Assembly (NCBI GenBank): GCA_036380055.1
Contig: DASVFM010000001.1
Span: 1 to 64,000, forward strand
DNA from: PALSA-1003 sp036380055
Lineage (GTDB): Bacteria; Pseudomonadota; Gammaproteobacteria; Burkholderiales; Casimicrobiaceae
Direction of reading: 5' to 3'
Length of the DNA stretch: 64,000 nucleotides
Shown: positions 48,630 through 57,658 of the stretch, in pieces
Numbering within the stretch: the stretch's first letter is position 1
Layout: each line of letters begins with the position of its first letter
Made by a program: the position numbers and the translations under genes
Notes under the pieces: model-generated
Seen by the model: the letters and a program-made list of their open reading frames with translations, nothing else
Database searches by the model: none
What the model was told of the DNA's origin: nothing

Positions 48630-49508
48630 ATGACGAACATCGTTTCGCTCGATCTCACGAGCTGGCAGCCTAAGTGCAGTCCTGAGACGCAGCAAGTCGC
48701 AGTCGAGGCGCTGGAAGGGGGTGGCGTCCTGGTGCTGCCAGAGCTCGCGTTCGAGCTGTCCGAGACCGAGCGACGCTTCCTTTCGGCGGAGTGGTCGGAT
48801 CGGCGCGCCAAGAACATCAGCCTCGAGGGCGGGGCGCTCACAGGCGCGTACGGCGCGCGGGCGGATCTGGCCGCGCTCGCTGGCATGATCGGACGCTTCG
48901 CGGCCTGCGCAGCGAATCTCGTGGCCGAGCTCTTTCCGCGCTATGCACCGTACGTCCGGCGGGCGCGCACGAGCTTCCGCCCACAGCCGGCCGTCGGGCG
49001 GGCGGTTTCGTGGCGCAAGGACGATTCCCGCTTGCATATCGACGCGTTCCCGTCGCGACCGAACCGCGGAGAACGCATCCTGCGCGTGTTTTGCAACGTC
49101 AATCCCACGGAGGATCGAGTGTGGCGCGTCGGGGAGGATTTCACGGCGATGGCACGAACCTTTCTCCCGCGCATCGGTCGTCCGCTGCCGGGAACCGCGT
49201 CGCTCCTCTCTGTCCTCCGCGTGACCAAAGGTACACGCAGCGAATACGATCACCTCATGCTGGGGCTGCACGATCGCGCCAAGGCCGACGAGCACTATCA
49301 GCGCAACTGTACGCAGCAAGTCGTTCGCTTCGCGCCCGGCACGACCTGGCTGTGTTTCTCGGATCAGGTGATGCATGCCGCGGTGTCAGGCCAACACATG
49401 CTCGAGCAGACTATTCATCTGCCGATCACGGCGCTCTACCGGCCCGATAGCTCGCCGCTCGCCATCCTGAAGGCCCTGTGCGGCCGGCAACTCGTCGCCG
49501 CGCAGTGA
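48630..49508 (+). CDS. kdoO: Kdo hydroxylase (KdoO family), Fe(II)/2-oxoglutarate type
   Basis: KdoO-type enzymes hydroxylate C3 of the outer Kdo sugar of lipid A-Kdo, giving Ko, as known in Burkholderia and related bacteria. The 292-residue product has the HxD iron ligands in SRLHIDAFPSRPNRGERILR, the family stretch VFCNVNPTEDRVWRVGE, and a distal His/Arg region around CFSDQVMHAAVSGQHMLEQT. The family call rests on the RKDDSRLHIDAFPSRPNRG signature. ATG 48630 lies 19 bases after gltD, so it may be transcribed with it, far from the waa genes at 20-23 kb. Which Kdo is modified cannot be read here. Confidence 0.85.
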   Translation: MTNIVSLDLTSWQPKCSPETQQVAVEALEGGGVLVLPELAFELSETERRFLSAEWSDRRAKNISLEGGALTGAYGARADLAALAGMIGRFAACAANLVAELFPRYAPYVRRARTSFRPQPAVGRAVSWRKDDSRLHIDAFPSRPNRGERILRVFCNVNPTEDRVWRVGEDFTAMARTFLPRIGRPLPGTASLLSVLRVTKGTRSEYDHLMLGLHDRAKADEHYQRNCTQQVVRFAPGTTWLCFSDQVMHAAVSGQHMLEQTIHLPITALYRPDSSPLAILKALCGRQLVAAQ

Positions 49509-49563
49509 GGCGATTCAGTCAGCGCGGAATGCGCCGTCCGGGTACAGGCGAGAGGCTCGCGGC

Positions 49564-50646
49564 GTGACTTCTACTTTGCGCAACGACACGCTGCTGCGCG
49601 CCCTGCGGCGCGAGCCCGCAGCGCATACGCCGATTTGGTTGATGCGACAGGCCGGGCGTTATCTGCCCGAGTACAACGCAACGCGGGCGCGCGCCGGCAG
49701 CTTCATGCGCCTGTGCATGGACCCCGAGCTCGCGACAGAGGTCACGCTGCAGCCGCTCGCCCGCTTCTCCTTCGACGCGGCGATTCTCTTCTCGGACATT
49801 CTGACCGTGCCGGATGCCATGGGCCTGGGCCTGTCGTTCAGCGAAGGCGAGGGCCCCCGCTTCGAGCGGCCCCTCGTGGACGAGGCGTCGATCGCCAAGC
49901 TAGCGCCTCCCGACCCAACGCGACTCGCCTACGTCTTTGCTGCCGTGACTGCGATCAGGCGCGCGCTCGCCGGCAGCGTTCCGTTGCTCGGGTTTGCCGG
50001 CAGCCCGTTTACCCTGGCCTGCTACATGATCGAAGGCGCGGGCAGCTCAGAGTTCGGACGGGTGCGCCGTATGCTGTTCGCGCGTCCCGATCTGCTTCAT
50101 CGCGTGCTCGAGATCAATGCTGAAGCCACGGCGGGCTATCTCGCCGAGCAGGCACGTCACGGCGCAGATGCGCTGATGATCTTCGATACCTGGGGGGGAC
50201 TGCTCACGGCAAAGGCTTACGCAACGTTCTCGCTTGCCTACATAAAGCGCGTACTCGCGGAGGTGCGCAGACGCTGTGAGAAGCCGGTCCCGGTCATCGT
50301 ATACACGAAGGGCGGAGGCCAGTGGCTTGAAGCGATTGCGGACACCGGCTGCGAGGCGATCGGTCTCGACTGGTCCACCGACATTGGGAAGGCGCGCGCA
50401 GCAGTCGGACGACGGGTGGCCGTGCAGGGAAACCTCGACCCCCAAGTCCTCTTGACGAGTCCCCCCATAATCGAGCGCGAAACCCGAGCAATCCTCGATG
50501 CCGCTGGCCCGGAACCGGGCTACATTTTCAACCTCGGCCATGGCATCCTGCCAACGACTCCACCTGAGAATGTGGCCGCGCTAGTGGCCTGTGTGCGGGC
50601 GAGGTCGCACGCACCGGCGCAGGCCGACGTCAAAGCTGCGTCCTGA
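49564..50646 (+). CDS. hemE: Uroporphyrinogen decarboxylase
   Basis: HemE removes four carboxyls from uroporphyrinogen III to give coproporphyrinogen III. The 360-residue protein has the signatures PIWLMRQAGRYLPEYNATRARAGSF, with the Arg and Asp region of the active site, FSDILTVPDAMGLGLSF, GFAGSPFTLACYMIEGAGSSEF, IFDTWGGLL and the C-terminal GNLDPQVLL and FNLGHGILPTTPPENV. The start is GTG at 49564. It lies 55 bases after kdoO and ends the gltBD-kdoO-hemE run before a long gap. Confidence 0.97.
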   Translation: MTSTLRNDTLLRALRREPAAHTPIWLMRQAGRYLPEYNATRARAGSFMRLCMDPELATEVTLQPLARFSFDAAILFSDILTVPDAMGLGLSFSEGEGPRFERPLVDEASIAKLAPPDPTRLAYVFAAVTAIRRALAGSVPLLGFAGSPFTLACYMIEGAGSSEFGRVRRMLFARPDLLHRVLEINAEATAGYLAEQARHGADALMIFDTWGGLLTAKAYATFSLAYIKRVLAEVRRRCEKPVPVIVYTKGGGQWLEAIADTGCEAIGLDWSTDIGKARAAVGRRVAVQGNLDPQVLLTSPPIIERETRAILDAAGPEPGYIFNLGHGILPTTPPENVAALVACVRARSHAPAQADVKAAS

Positions 50647-51008
50647 GCGTATACACGGCAACGGCGGCTCCTGCCGCGTGTTACTTATTCACAGGGGCTC
50701 TTTTACTCAGCGATTCTCCGCCAGGGGTCGGCCGAGCCGTCGAAAAATTCTGGGAACTAGCTGATCAGCAAGAATTATTCTCAGCGCCCGACGTCCAGGG
50801 ACGAAGCTGCAGTCCAAAGGCTCTGCTAACCAATACCGGCCCTTCCTCAGTTACACACACACTTGTCCACAAGCAACGAACGGGCCTTGGAATGCCGGAA
50901 AAAGAACGACTTGCACCAAGGTTCTGCTCCAAGCTATCAGGAGGCAGAAGGCTACAGAACCCTTGGCGCGAACCGCCTCGAGCCGCGCCTATCGCCGGGG
51001 CCGCTTAG
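50647..51008. other. Long non-coding gap before priA with DnaA-box-like words
   Basis: This 362-base gap is the longest without a gene here and is noticeably less GC-rich around 50730-50780. On the plus strand it holds TTATTCACA at 50685-50693 (fits the DnaA-box consensus TTWTNCACA), TTACACACA at 50851-50859 and TTGTCCACA at 50863-50871 (each one mismatch). The last is part of the near-palindrome CTTGTCCACAAG. A perfect GCTGATCAGC palindrome lies just before the AT-richer part. The priA promoter must be here. I see no gene, tRNA or riboswitch. Confidence 0.55.
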
Positions 51009-53192
51009 GTGGCCATTGCCAGAATAGGGCTGCCAGTCCGAACGGACCGGCTTTTCGATTACTGGGTGCCGGCCGGCTTGCGCGTGGAGCCAGGCAGCGT
51101 CGTTCGGATCAAGCTCGCGGGCAGACGAATGCACGGCGTGGTAGTGGAAGTCGTGCAAAGGACCTCGCTGCTGCCTCAACAAGTCGTCGCGATCGATGAA
51201 CTCGTTGCGGAGCTTCCGCCGTTGCCCGAAGACCTGCGAGCGCTCGCTCAGTTCGTGGCCAGCTATTATCAGCAGCCGGTCGGCCTGTGCCTCTCGGAGT
51301 TGTTGCCGCCACTTGGACGTGGCCACGCGGGCGCCGCAACGCCGCTCGCGCCAGGCTATCGACTGAGCGATGCGGGCCGCAGCGCGCTCGCCGCCGTTTC
51401 CCGTTCAGGCGACACTCGCCGTCACGCGCTGCGCGACGCCTTCATCGCCGGACACGACGTCGCCACGGCGGAGATTCGCTTGCTTGGGGATCATCCCTGG
51501 AGAATCTTCCGCGCCTGGCAGCGAAAGGGCTGGGTCGAGCCGGCACCAGAGGCCGCGCAGATGCGTTCGGGCATGGTGCAACTCAACGACGAGCAAGGCG
51601 AAGCGCTCTGCGCAGCCTTGCCAACGCCGCTCGCCTTCACAGCGTCGCTCCTGCAGGGCGTGACCGGCAGCGGCAAGACCGAGGTCTATCTCGCCGCCGT
51701 TGCACGCGTCGCGGAAATCGGGCGACAGGCGCTTCTGCTGGTGCCTGAAATTAACTTGACCCCGCAACTTGAGCAGCGGCTCGCTGCTGCCCTGCCGCAG
51801 GTTCGCCTGGCCACGCTGCACAGCGCGCTCACCGCGGCCGAACGCCGTCGTCGCTGGTTGGAAGCTGCGCGCGGCGATGCGCAGCTCGTTCTCGGTACGC
51901 GGCTGGCCGTGTTCACGCCGCTGCCGCGACTCGGCCTGATCGTGGTGGATGAAGAGCAAGATGCCTCATTCAGGCAAATGGACGGCGTGCGCTACCATGC
52001 GCGCGACCTCGCGGTCTACCGGGCGCGCCTGCGTCAGGTCCCAGTCCTGCTCGGCAGCGCCACTCCTTCGCTCGAGAGCTATGCGCACGCACGGCGAGGA
52101 CGCTATCGCTGGTTGAAGCTCGCGCGCAGGGCCAGCCCACAATCGACCCTGCCGGCTGTCCACCTCGTACCCAACCAGAGCGCGGGGAACGACGGACTTG
52201 GTCCCGTGCTTCGCGCCGCCATAGGGGAGCGCGTTGTCCGGGGAGAGCAGAGCCTCGTCTTCCTCAACCGACGCGGGTTCGCTCCGTCGCTACTATGCGC
52301 GGCCTGCGGCTGGAAGGCGATGTGTCCACGGTGCTCGGCGCGGCTAGTCCTGCACCGCGATGCCGGCGAGCTGCGCTGCCATCACTGTGGCCATGCCGAG
52401 CGCGTTCCTACTGCGTGCCGCGACTGCGGCAATCGCGATTTGTTTCCTGCCGGGTTCGGGACGCAACGCCTCGAAGCCGCGCTGCGGGACCGGTTTCCAA
52501 AGGCGCGCGTCCTCCGCGTCGACCGCGACACGACGCAGCGCCGAGGGACATTCGCGACGATGCGTCAGGCGATCGCCGAGGGTGAGGTCGATGTCCTCGT
52601 AGGAACGCAGATGCTCGCCAAAGGGCACGATTTTCCACGGCTGACACTGGTCGGTGTCCTTGGCGCGGACAATGCGCTCTATAGCGCCGACTTTCGCGCA
52701 ACCGAGCGCCTGTTTGCACTGCTCGAACAGGTCGCAGGACGCGCGGGCCGGGGAGCGTTGCGCGGAGAGGTGATCGTGCAAACGGACTTTCCGGAGCATC
52801 CGCTGTTCGAGGCGCTCGTCGAGCACGACTACGATCATTTTGCGGAAGCCCTACTCGCCGAGCGTCGTAACCTCCGCCTGCCGCCCTTCGGGTATCTCGC
52901 TCTGCTCGCTGCGGAGGCGAGGACCCGCGTCGCTGTAAGCGCGTTCCTGGAGCGCGCCGCCGAACGCGGACACGAGCTGGCCCGCGTTGGAGACAGCAAA
53001 TGTGAGCTCTACCCCCCGGTAGCCGCTGCGCTCGGGCGACGCGCCGGCATGGAGCGCGGACAGATTCTCATCCAGTCGGCGAAGCGCGGTTCTATGCAGA
53101 GTTTCCTCACGCTATGGCGGACCGAGCTCGAGCGGCTGCGCCCGGGCACGGTCCGCTGGAGTCTCGAGGTCGACCCTCCTGCGGTGGCCTGA
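51009..53192 (+). CDS. priA: Primosomal protein N' (replication restart helicase PriA)
   Basis: PriA recognises stalled forks and reloads the replisome. The 727-residue protein has the N-terminal 3' DNA-binding domain (IARIGLPVRTDRLFDYWVPAGL and PGSVVRIKLAGRRMHGVVVEV) and Walker A TGSGKTEVYLAAV. It also has helicase motif II VVDEEQDASFRQMDGVRYHARDLAVYRA, LLGSATPSLESY, the eight-cysteine zinc region (CAACGWKAMCPRCSARL, CHHCGH, CRDCGN) and helicase C-terminal QMLAKGHDFPRLTLVGVL. Motif II has Gln where PriA normally has His (DEEH). The start is GTG at 51009, set by the conserved N-terminus. Confidence 0.95.
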   Translation: MAIARIGLPVRTDRLFDYWVPAGLRVEPGSVVRIKLAGRRMHGVVVEVVQRTSLLPQQVVAIDELVAELPPLPEDLRALAQFVASYYQQPVGLCLSELLPPLGRGHAGAATPLAPGYRLSDAGRSALAAVSRSGDTRRHALRDAFIAGHDVATAEIRLLGDHPWRIFRAWQRKGWVEPAPEAAQMRSGMVQLNDEQGEALCAALPTPLAFTASLLQGVTGSGKTEVYLAAVARVAEIGRQALLLVPEINLTPQLEQRLAAALPQVRLATLHSALTAAERRRRWLEAARGDAQLVLGTRLAVFTPLPRLGLIVVDEEQDASFRQMDGVRYHARDLAVYRARLRQVPVLLGSATPSLESYAHARRGRYRWLKLARRASPQSTLPAVHLVPNQSAGNDGLGPVLRAAIGERVVRGEQSLVFLNRRGFAPSLLCAACGWKAMCPRCSARLVLHRDAGELRCHHCGHAERVPTACRDCGNRDLFPAGFGTQRLEAALRDRFPKARVLRVDRDTTQRRGTFATMRQAIAEGEVDVLVGTQMLAKGHDFPRLTLVGVLGADNALYSADFRATERLFALLEQVAGRAGRGALRGEVIVQTDFPEHPLFEALVEHDYDHFAEALLAERRNLRLPPFGYLALLAAEARTRVAVSAFLERAAERGHELARVGDSKCELYPPVAAALGRRAGMERGQILIQSAKRGSMQSFLTLWRTELERLRPGTVRWSLEVDPPAVA

Positions 53193-53222
53193 TCGGGCGA
53201 GCGGCGCACGTGAAGCGGGAGC

Positions 53223-53228
53223 TATAAT
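53223..53228 (+). promoter_or_regulatory. Candidate -10 box for argS
   Basis: A perfect TATAAT lies 49 bases before the argS GTG and 31 bases after the priA stop. The -35 region at 17 bases upstream is poor (AGCGGC). Confidence 0.38.
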
Positions 53229-53276
53229 CCGCCGTTTTGCTCCGCGCCTCCAGAGGAGCGCTGTCCATCCCGCGCC

Positions 53277-54929
53277 GTGATCGATCAACGTTCCGAGCTC
53301 ACCGAATGGCTTCGTGCCGGCCTTGCCCGCGTTGCTCCAGGCCAATTGCTTGCAAGCCTCGTGCTGGAGCGCCCAAAGCAGGCACAGCACGGCGATTACG
53401 CCACCAGTATCGTGCTGCAGCTCGCAAAAGCGCTCAAGCGCTCACCACGGGAGCTCGCTGCCGCCGCAATCGCCTCGCTCGACGCCTCGCCGTGGGTCGA
53501 GCGCGCCGAGGTCGCGGGTCCGGGTTTCATCAATCTCTACCTATCGGCGGCGGCGCGGCAGGCGGTCGTTCCGCGCATTCTGCGCGAAGGCGAGCGTTAC
53601 GGACGCGGCGCGTCCGCCAAACCTGAGAAAGTCATGGTCGAGTTCGTCTCCGCCAATCCGACAGGGCCGCTGCACGTCGGCCACGGGCGCGGAGCGGCGG
53701 TTGGCGACGTGCTGGCGACGCTGTTCGAATGGCAAGGGCACGAAGTGCAGCGCGAGTTCTACTACAACGACGCAGGCGCGCAGATCGCAAATCTCGCTCG
53801 CTCGGTGCAGGCGCGCGTCCGGCAGCGCTATGCCCCCGAGACACCCTTCCCGGAGGACGGCTATCACGGGGAGTACATCGGCGATATCGCACAGGCCTAC
53901 TGCGCCGCGCATCTGGGCGACCATTCGGCCGCGGATCTCGATGCGGTCCGCCACTTCGCGGTCGACGCGCTGCGTCGTGAGCAGGACAGCGATCTTGCGG
54001 CGTTCGGCGTTTGCTTCGACAGCTTCTACCTCGAATCCTCGCTGTACACCGACGGGCTCGTGCAGGAAGTCGTGGACCGGCTCGCCGCGCAGGGGGAAAC
54101 CTACGAGGAGGACGGCGCGCTATGGCTCAGAACCACGCGCTATGGTGACGACAAGGACCGCGTCATGCGCCGGGCCGATGGCAGCTTCACATACTTCGTG
54201 CCGGACGTCGCCTACCATGTGACAAAGTGGCGGCGCGGTTTTGAGCGCGTGGTCAACGAGCAGGGCGCCGACCATCACAGCACCATCGTTCGCGTTCGGG
54301 CCGGACTGCAGGCGCTGAAGATCGGAATTCCCGCCGGCTATCCTGAATACGTTCTGCATCAGATGGTCACCGTGATGAAGGGCGGGGAGGAGATGAAGAT
54401 CAGCAAGCGCGCCGGCGACTACCTTACAGTCCGCGACCTCATCGATGAAGTCGGTCGCGACGCGGTGCGATTCTTCTTCCTGTTGCGCAAGGCGGATTCC
54501 CAACTGACCTTCGACGTCGACCTGGCGCGATCACAGAGCGAGGAGAATCCCGTCTACTACGTTCAATACGCCCATGCACGAGTCTGCAGCGTGCTGGACA
54601 AAGCGGGCATTGGCCTCGCCGAGGCGAATCATCGCTTGCAGAGCGCGGACGTATCGCCCCTCGTGAGCCCGTACGAAGAAGCTTTGCTGCGCCGGATAGC
54701 AGACTTGCCGCACGAGCTCGCCCTGGCATCGCGCGACCTGGCTCCGCACCTCGTGACTTTCTACCTCAAGGAATTGGCGGGCGAATTTCACAGCTACTAT
54801 AATGCCGAGCAATTTCTCGTCGACGAGCCGAGTCTGAGGGACGCACGGTTGGCGCTTGTGGTAGCGGTTGGACAAGTCATCCGCAATGGTCTGCGCGTGC
54901 TCGGCGTGAGCGCACCGGAACAGATGTGA
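53277..54929 (+). CDS. argS: Arginyl-tRNA synthetase
   Basis: ArgS charges tRNA-Arg with arginine; it is a class I synthetase. The 550-residue product has the N-terminal additional domain (residues 1-100), the HIGH-type motif EFVSANPTGPLHVGHGRGA (H133-H136), FYYNDAGAQIANLARSV, a KMSK-like KISKRAGDYLTVRDLIDEVG at about residue 370, and the C-terminal anticodon-binding DALRPHL-like ASRDLAPHLVTFYLKELAGEFHSYYN. The start is GTG at 53277. It precedes a SPOR gene by one base, an arrangement also seen in Pseudomonas. Confidence 0.97.
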   Translation: MIDQRSELTEWLRAGLARVAPGQLLASLVLERPKQAQHGDYATSIVLQLAKALKRSPRELAAAAIASLDASPWVERAEVAGPGFINLYLSAAARQAVVPRILREGERYGRGASAKPEKVMVEFVSANPTGPLHVGHGRGAAVGDVLATLFEWQGHEVQREFYYNDAGAQIANLARSVQARVRQRYAPETPFPEDGYHGEYIGDIAQAYCAAHLGDHSAADLDAVRHFAVDALRREQDSDLAAFGVCFDSFYLESSLYTDGLVQEVVDRLAAQGETYEEDGALWLRTTRYGDDKDRVMRRADGSFTYFVPDVAYHVTKWRRGFERVVNEQGADHHSTIVRVRAGLQALKIGIPAGYPEYVLHQMVTVMKGGEEMKISKRAGDYLTVRDLIDEVGRDAVRFFFLLRKADSQLTFDVDLARSQSEENPVYYVQYAHARVCSVLDKAGIGLAEANHRLQSADVSPLVSPYEEALLRRIADLPHELALASRDLAPHLVTFYLKELAGEFHSYYNAEQFLVDEPSLRDARLALVVAVGQVIRNGLRVLGVSAPEQM

Positions 54930-54930
54930 C

Positions 54931-55551
54931 ATGAGTCCCAGCGTAGGACGGCGTCGCCCGATACCCGTCACCCGCTCCAGGAGAACGGGCAAAGGCGGCA
55001 CGGTCGTCGGCATCTTCATCGGGCTCATCCTCGGCCTGACGATCGCCGCCGCGGTCGCGTACTATCTTGGAAAGAGCGGCCTCACCACGCCGCCCGGTGC
55101 TTCGGGAGCGGCGAAGGAAGCGCCACGTACCGGCCGAAGCGACCTGCAGACACCCGCTCCCGCGGCCGAGAAGCCGCGCTTCGATTTCTACAAGATTCTG
55201 CCCGGCAGCGAGGAGGCGAAGGCGCCGGTCGCAAAGGGCCCGGAAAAAGTGCCCGAGCGACCGACCGACCGGGCGACGATCGACGCAGCGAAATCCGCCG
55301 AGCCGGGGAAGATGGCGGACCGGTTCTGGCTCCAGGCCGGTGCCTTCGCGAGCGAGGCCGACGCCGAGAATCTCCGGGCTCGTCTGGCGCTCTCCGGCTG
55401 GGAGGCGACGATGCAGAGTGTCACCCAGCCCGACAAGAGTGTCCGCTACCGCGTCCGCCTGGGACCCTACGACAACACCGACGAGCTCAACCGGGTGAAG
55501 ACTGAGCTCGGGCACCGCGGCTTCGACGTTGCGGTGATCAAGAACCCGTGA
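54931..55551 (+). CDS. SPOR-domain inner-membrane protein
   Basis: The 206-residue protein has a basic cytoplasmic start, one membrane helix (GTVVGIFIGLILGLTIAAAVAYYLG, about residues 23-47), a Pro/Ala/Lys-rich periplasmic linker, and a C-terminal SPOR domain (residues about 128-205: RFWLQAGAFASEADAENLRARLALSGWEA... YRVRLGPYDNTDELNRVKTELGHRGFDVAVI). SPOR domains bind denuded peptidoglycan at the septum, so a role in cell division is likely. It shares the N-terminal layout of FtsN-like proteins but is short, so I do not call it FtsN. It lies one base after argS. Confidence 0.9.
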   Translation: MSPSVGRRRPIPVTRSRRTGKGGTVVGIFIGLILGLTIAAAVAYYLGKSGLTTPPGASGAAKEAPRTGRSDLQTPAPAAEKPRFDFYKILPGSEEAKAPVAKGPEKVPERPTDRATIDAAKSAEPGKMADRFWLQAGAFASEADAENLRARLALSGWEATMQSVTQPDKSVRYRVRLGPYDNTDELNRVKTELGHRGFDVAVIKNP

Positions 55552-55626
55552 ACCCGCATGGCCGTTGAACTTCGGGCGCTGCGGCGTGATCAATAGCGGC
55601 TGGCAGACTGAATTCTGGGGGCAACG

Positions 55627-56265
55627 ATGAGACGACTTGCATCCGTTTGTGTAGCCGCATTTGCGGCGCTGGCATTCTCGCTTTGCACCGCGGCGGACCT
55701 AACCGAGGGCAAGGAATACTTTCGACTGAAGAACCCGCAGCCGGTGGAGACCGGCAAAAAAATCGAGGTTATCGAATTCTTCTCCTACGGCTGCCCCCAC
55801 TGCAACGATCTCGAGCCGTATCTGGACGCCTGGATCGCCAAGCTGCCGCCCGACGTGCAGTTTCGCCGCGTGCCAGTGATGTTCCAGCAGCGCTGGGAGG
55901 CCTTGGCGAGGATCTACTACACGCTCGACGCGATGGGTGCCGAAGCCCAGCTGTCGCCCGAGGTGTTCCGCGCGATTCACGTGAACAACCTGCCGCTGTA
56001 CCAGGACAAGGTGTTCTTCGACTGGGCGGCGAGCAAAGGCCTCGATCGGGCCAAAGTCGCCGATGTCTACAACTCGTTCGCCGTGACTAGCAAATTCAAT
56101 CGCGCCAAGAGCCTCGCTGCCGCATACAACATCCAGTCGGTGCCCACGATCGTGGTCGACGGGAAATTCATCACTGCGTCGGACCGCGTGGGGACGCACT
56201 CGGCTCTGCCGGGCGCGATCGACGCCCTCATCGCCAAGGCAAGAGCGGAGCGCCCCAAGGGCTAG
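55627..56265 (+). CDS. dsbA: Periplasmic thiol:disulfide interchange protein DsbA
   Basis: DsbA puts disulfide bonds into exported proteins. The 212-residue precursor has a signal peptide (MRRLASVCVAAFAALAFSLCTAA), the active site FFSYGCPHCNDL (C56, C59) and the cis-Pro loop SVPTIVVDGKF (VP about residue 173). Length is normal for DsbA. It follows the argS-SPOR pair by 75 bases, again a known order. The many exported proteins around it (PilQ, cytochrome c4, Ig-like lipoprotein) are possible clients. Confidence 0.94.
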   Translation: MRRLASVCVAAFAALAFSLCTAADLTEGKEYFRLKNPQPVETGKKIEVIEFFSYGCPHCNDLEPYLDAWIAKLPPDVQFRRVPVMFQQRWEALARIYYTLDAMGAEAQLSPEVFRAIHVNNLPLYQDKVFFDWAASKGLDRAKVADVYNSFAVTSKFNRAKSLAAAYNIQSVPTIVVDGKFITASDRVGTHSALPGAIDALIAKARAERPKG

Positions 56266-56303
56266 GGCTCGGCGTCGGCCGACGCTCTTCGCGCCGACTG
56301 CCC

Positions 56304-57083
56304 GTGAACGTCTTCCTGACCGGTGCATCCTCGGGCATCGGGGCCGCGCTCGCGGCGCGCTATGGCGCCAGAGGGGCGCGGCTCGGGCTGTTCGCGCGGC
56401 GCAGGGATGCGCTTGCTGGCGTCGCGGCGCAGTTCGGGCCGGTGCAGGCTGCAATCTATGTCGGCGACGTTCGCGATGCGAGCACGTTGCGTGATGCAGC
56501 TGGCGATTTCATCTCGCGCTTCGGCGTCCCCGATATCGTAATCGCCAACGCGGGCATCTCCGTCGGGACGCTCACCCTGCATCCGGAGGACAACGAGGTG
56601 GCGCGCGCCATACTCGAGACAAATGTGCTTGGGATGCTGCACACCTTCCAGCCGTTTCTTCCGGCGATGATCGCCGCGAGGCACGGAACGCTCGTCGGAA
56701 TCGCGAGCGTTGCAGGTTTTCGCGGATTGCCCGGCGCCGAGGCCTACTGCGCGTCCAAGGCGGCGGTGATCAGCTATCTGGAAAGCCTGCGTGTCGAGCT
56801 TGCAGACACCGGGGTGTCAGTCGTGACGATCTGCCCCGGTTACGTCGCCACGCCGATGACGGCGGGCAACCCCTATCCCATGCCGTTCCTGCTGCGCGCC
56901 GAGACGGCCGCGCGGCTCATTACCCGCGCGATCGATCGGCGGCGCAGGTTCTACGTCCTCCCGCGGCGGATGGCGTGGCTCGGCCGGCTGTTCCGAGGCC
57001 TGCCCCGACCGCTCTACGACAGCGTATTTGCGCGCGCCAAGCACAAGCCGCGCGCCGGCACCACGAAAAGCGAAGCGCGCTGA
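56304..57083 (+). CDS. Short-chain dehydrogenase/reductase
   Basis: This classical SDR of 259 residues has the cofactor site TGASSGIG (residues 6-13), NAGIS, the catalytic Ser in IASVAGFRG, and YCASKAAV with Tyr and Lys four apart. The PGYVATPM segment follows. The basic residues after the first beta strand (LFARRRDAL) suggest NADP. A Lys/Arg-rich C-terminal tail follows. Substrate is unknown. The start is GTG at 56304, 38 bases after dsbA. Confidence 0.88.
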   Translation: MNVFLTGASSGIGAALAARYGARGARLGLFARRRDALAGVAAQFGPVQAAIYVGDVRDASTLRDAAGDFISRFGVPDIVIANAGISVGTLTLHPEDNEVARAILETNVLGMLHTFQPFLPAMIAARHGTLVGIASVAGFRGLPGAEAYCASKAAVISYLESLRVELADTGVSVVTICPGYVATPMTAGNPYPMPFLLRAETAARLITRAIDRRRRFYVLPRRMAWLGRLFRGLPRPLYDSVFARAKHKPRAGTTKSEAR

Positions 57084-57140
57084 GGCCAATCGCTGTGCTA
57101 CGGGAGTTCGGCGCGGTCCCGCCGGACGCTCGCTGAGAGC

Positions 57141-57587
57141 CTAGTTCGCGAGCAGCGCGAGCTTGTTGCCGTCGACGATCTTGACGCGATCGCCCTGGTT
57201 GAAAGCGGGCTTCGCCGACGACGTGATCGACTGCGTCTTGCCATTGTCGAGCTTGACCTTCACCACCCAGTAGGTCTTCTTCTTGGTGCTCTTTTCGACT
57301 TGATTGCCAGCCACCGCTCCCACGCCGGCGCCCGCGATCGTGGCCACCGTGTTGCCGCGGCCCGAGCCGATCTGGTGGCCGAGCACGCCGCCCGCTACGC
57401 CGCCGATCACCGCCCCCGCGCCGGATGCCTGGCCCTTCTCCTCGACGTAGTTCACCGACGCGACCACGCCGCAGGTCTCGCAAACCGTTCCCGCGGCCGG
57501 CGCCGGCGAGGACTGCGCCCGGGCGCCCGCGCCGAGCACGAGTGCAGCGACTGCCAGCACAGCTAACGCGACCTTTCTTGCTGCCAT
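57141..57587 (-). CDS. Glycine-zipper 2TM-domain envelope protein
   Basis: The 148-residue precursor has a signal peptide (MAARKVALAVLAVAALVLGAGARA) without a clear lipobox, one CETC pair after it, and a glycine-zipper segment (GAGAVIGGVAGGVLGHQIGSGRGNTVATIAGAGVGAVAGNQVE) like SlyB/Rick_17kDa outer-membrane proteins. The C-terminal third is a beta-rich domain (YWVVKVKLDNGKTQSITSSAKPAFNQGDRVKIVDGNKL). Such proteins are thought to help outer-membrane integrity. GAAGGGG precedes the ATG. It is convergent with the SDR gene. Confidence 0.87.
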   Translation of the reverse strand: MAARKVALAVLAVAALVLGAGARAQSSPAPAAGTVCETCGVVASVNYVEEKGQASGAGAVIGGVAGGVLGHQIGSGRGNTVATIAGAGVGAVAGNQVEKSTKKKTYWVVKVKLDNGKTQSITSSAKPAFNQGDRVKIVDGNKLALLAN

Positions 57588-57658
57588 GAGAACCCCTTCA
57601 AGTGGCTGCGCTCCAGCTCGTATGATACAGCGGGCTCACCGAGCGAACCGTTCCTTTA

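Noticed and set aside
50647..51008. Chromosomal origin of replication
   Set aside because: Only one full DnaA-box match and no dnaA, dnaN, rnpA or rpmH nearby; kept as a weaker observation.
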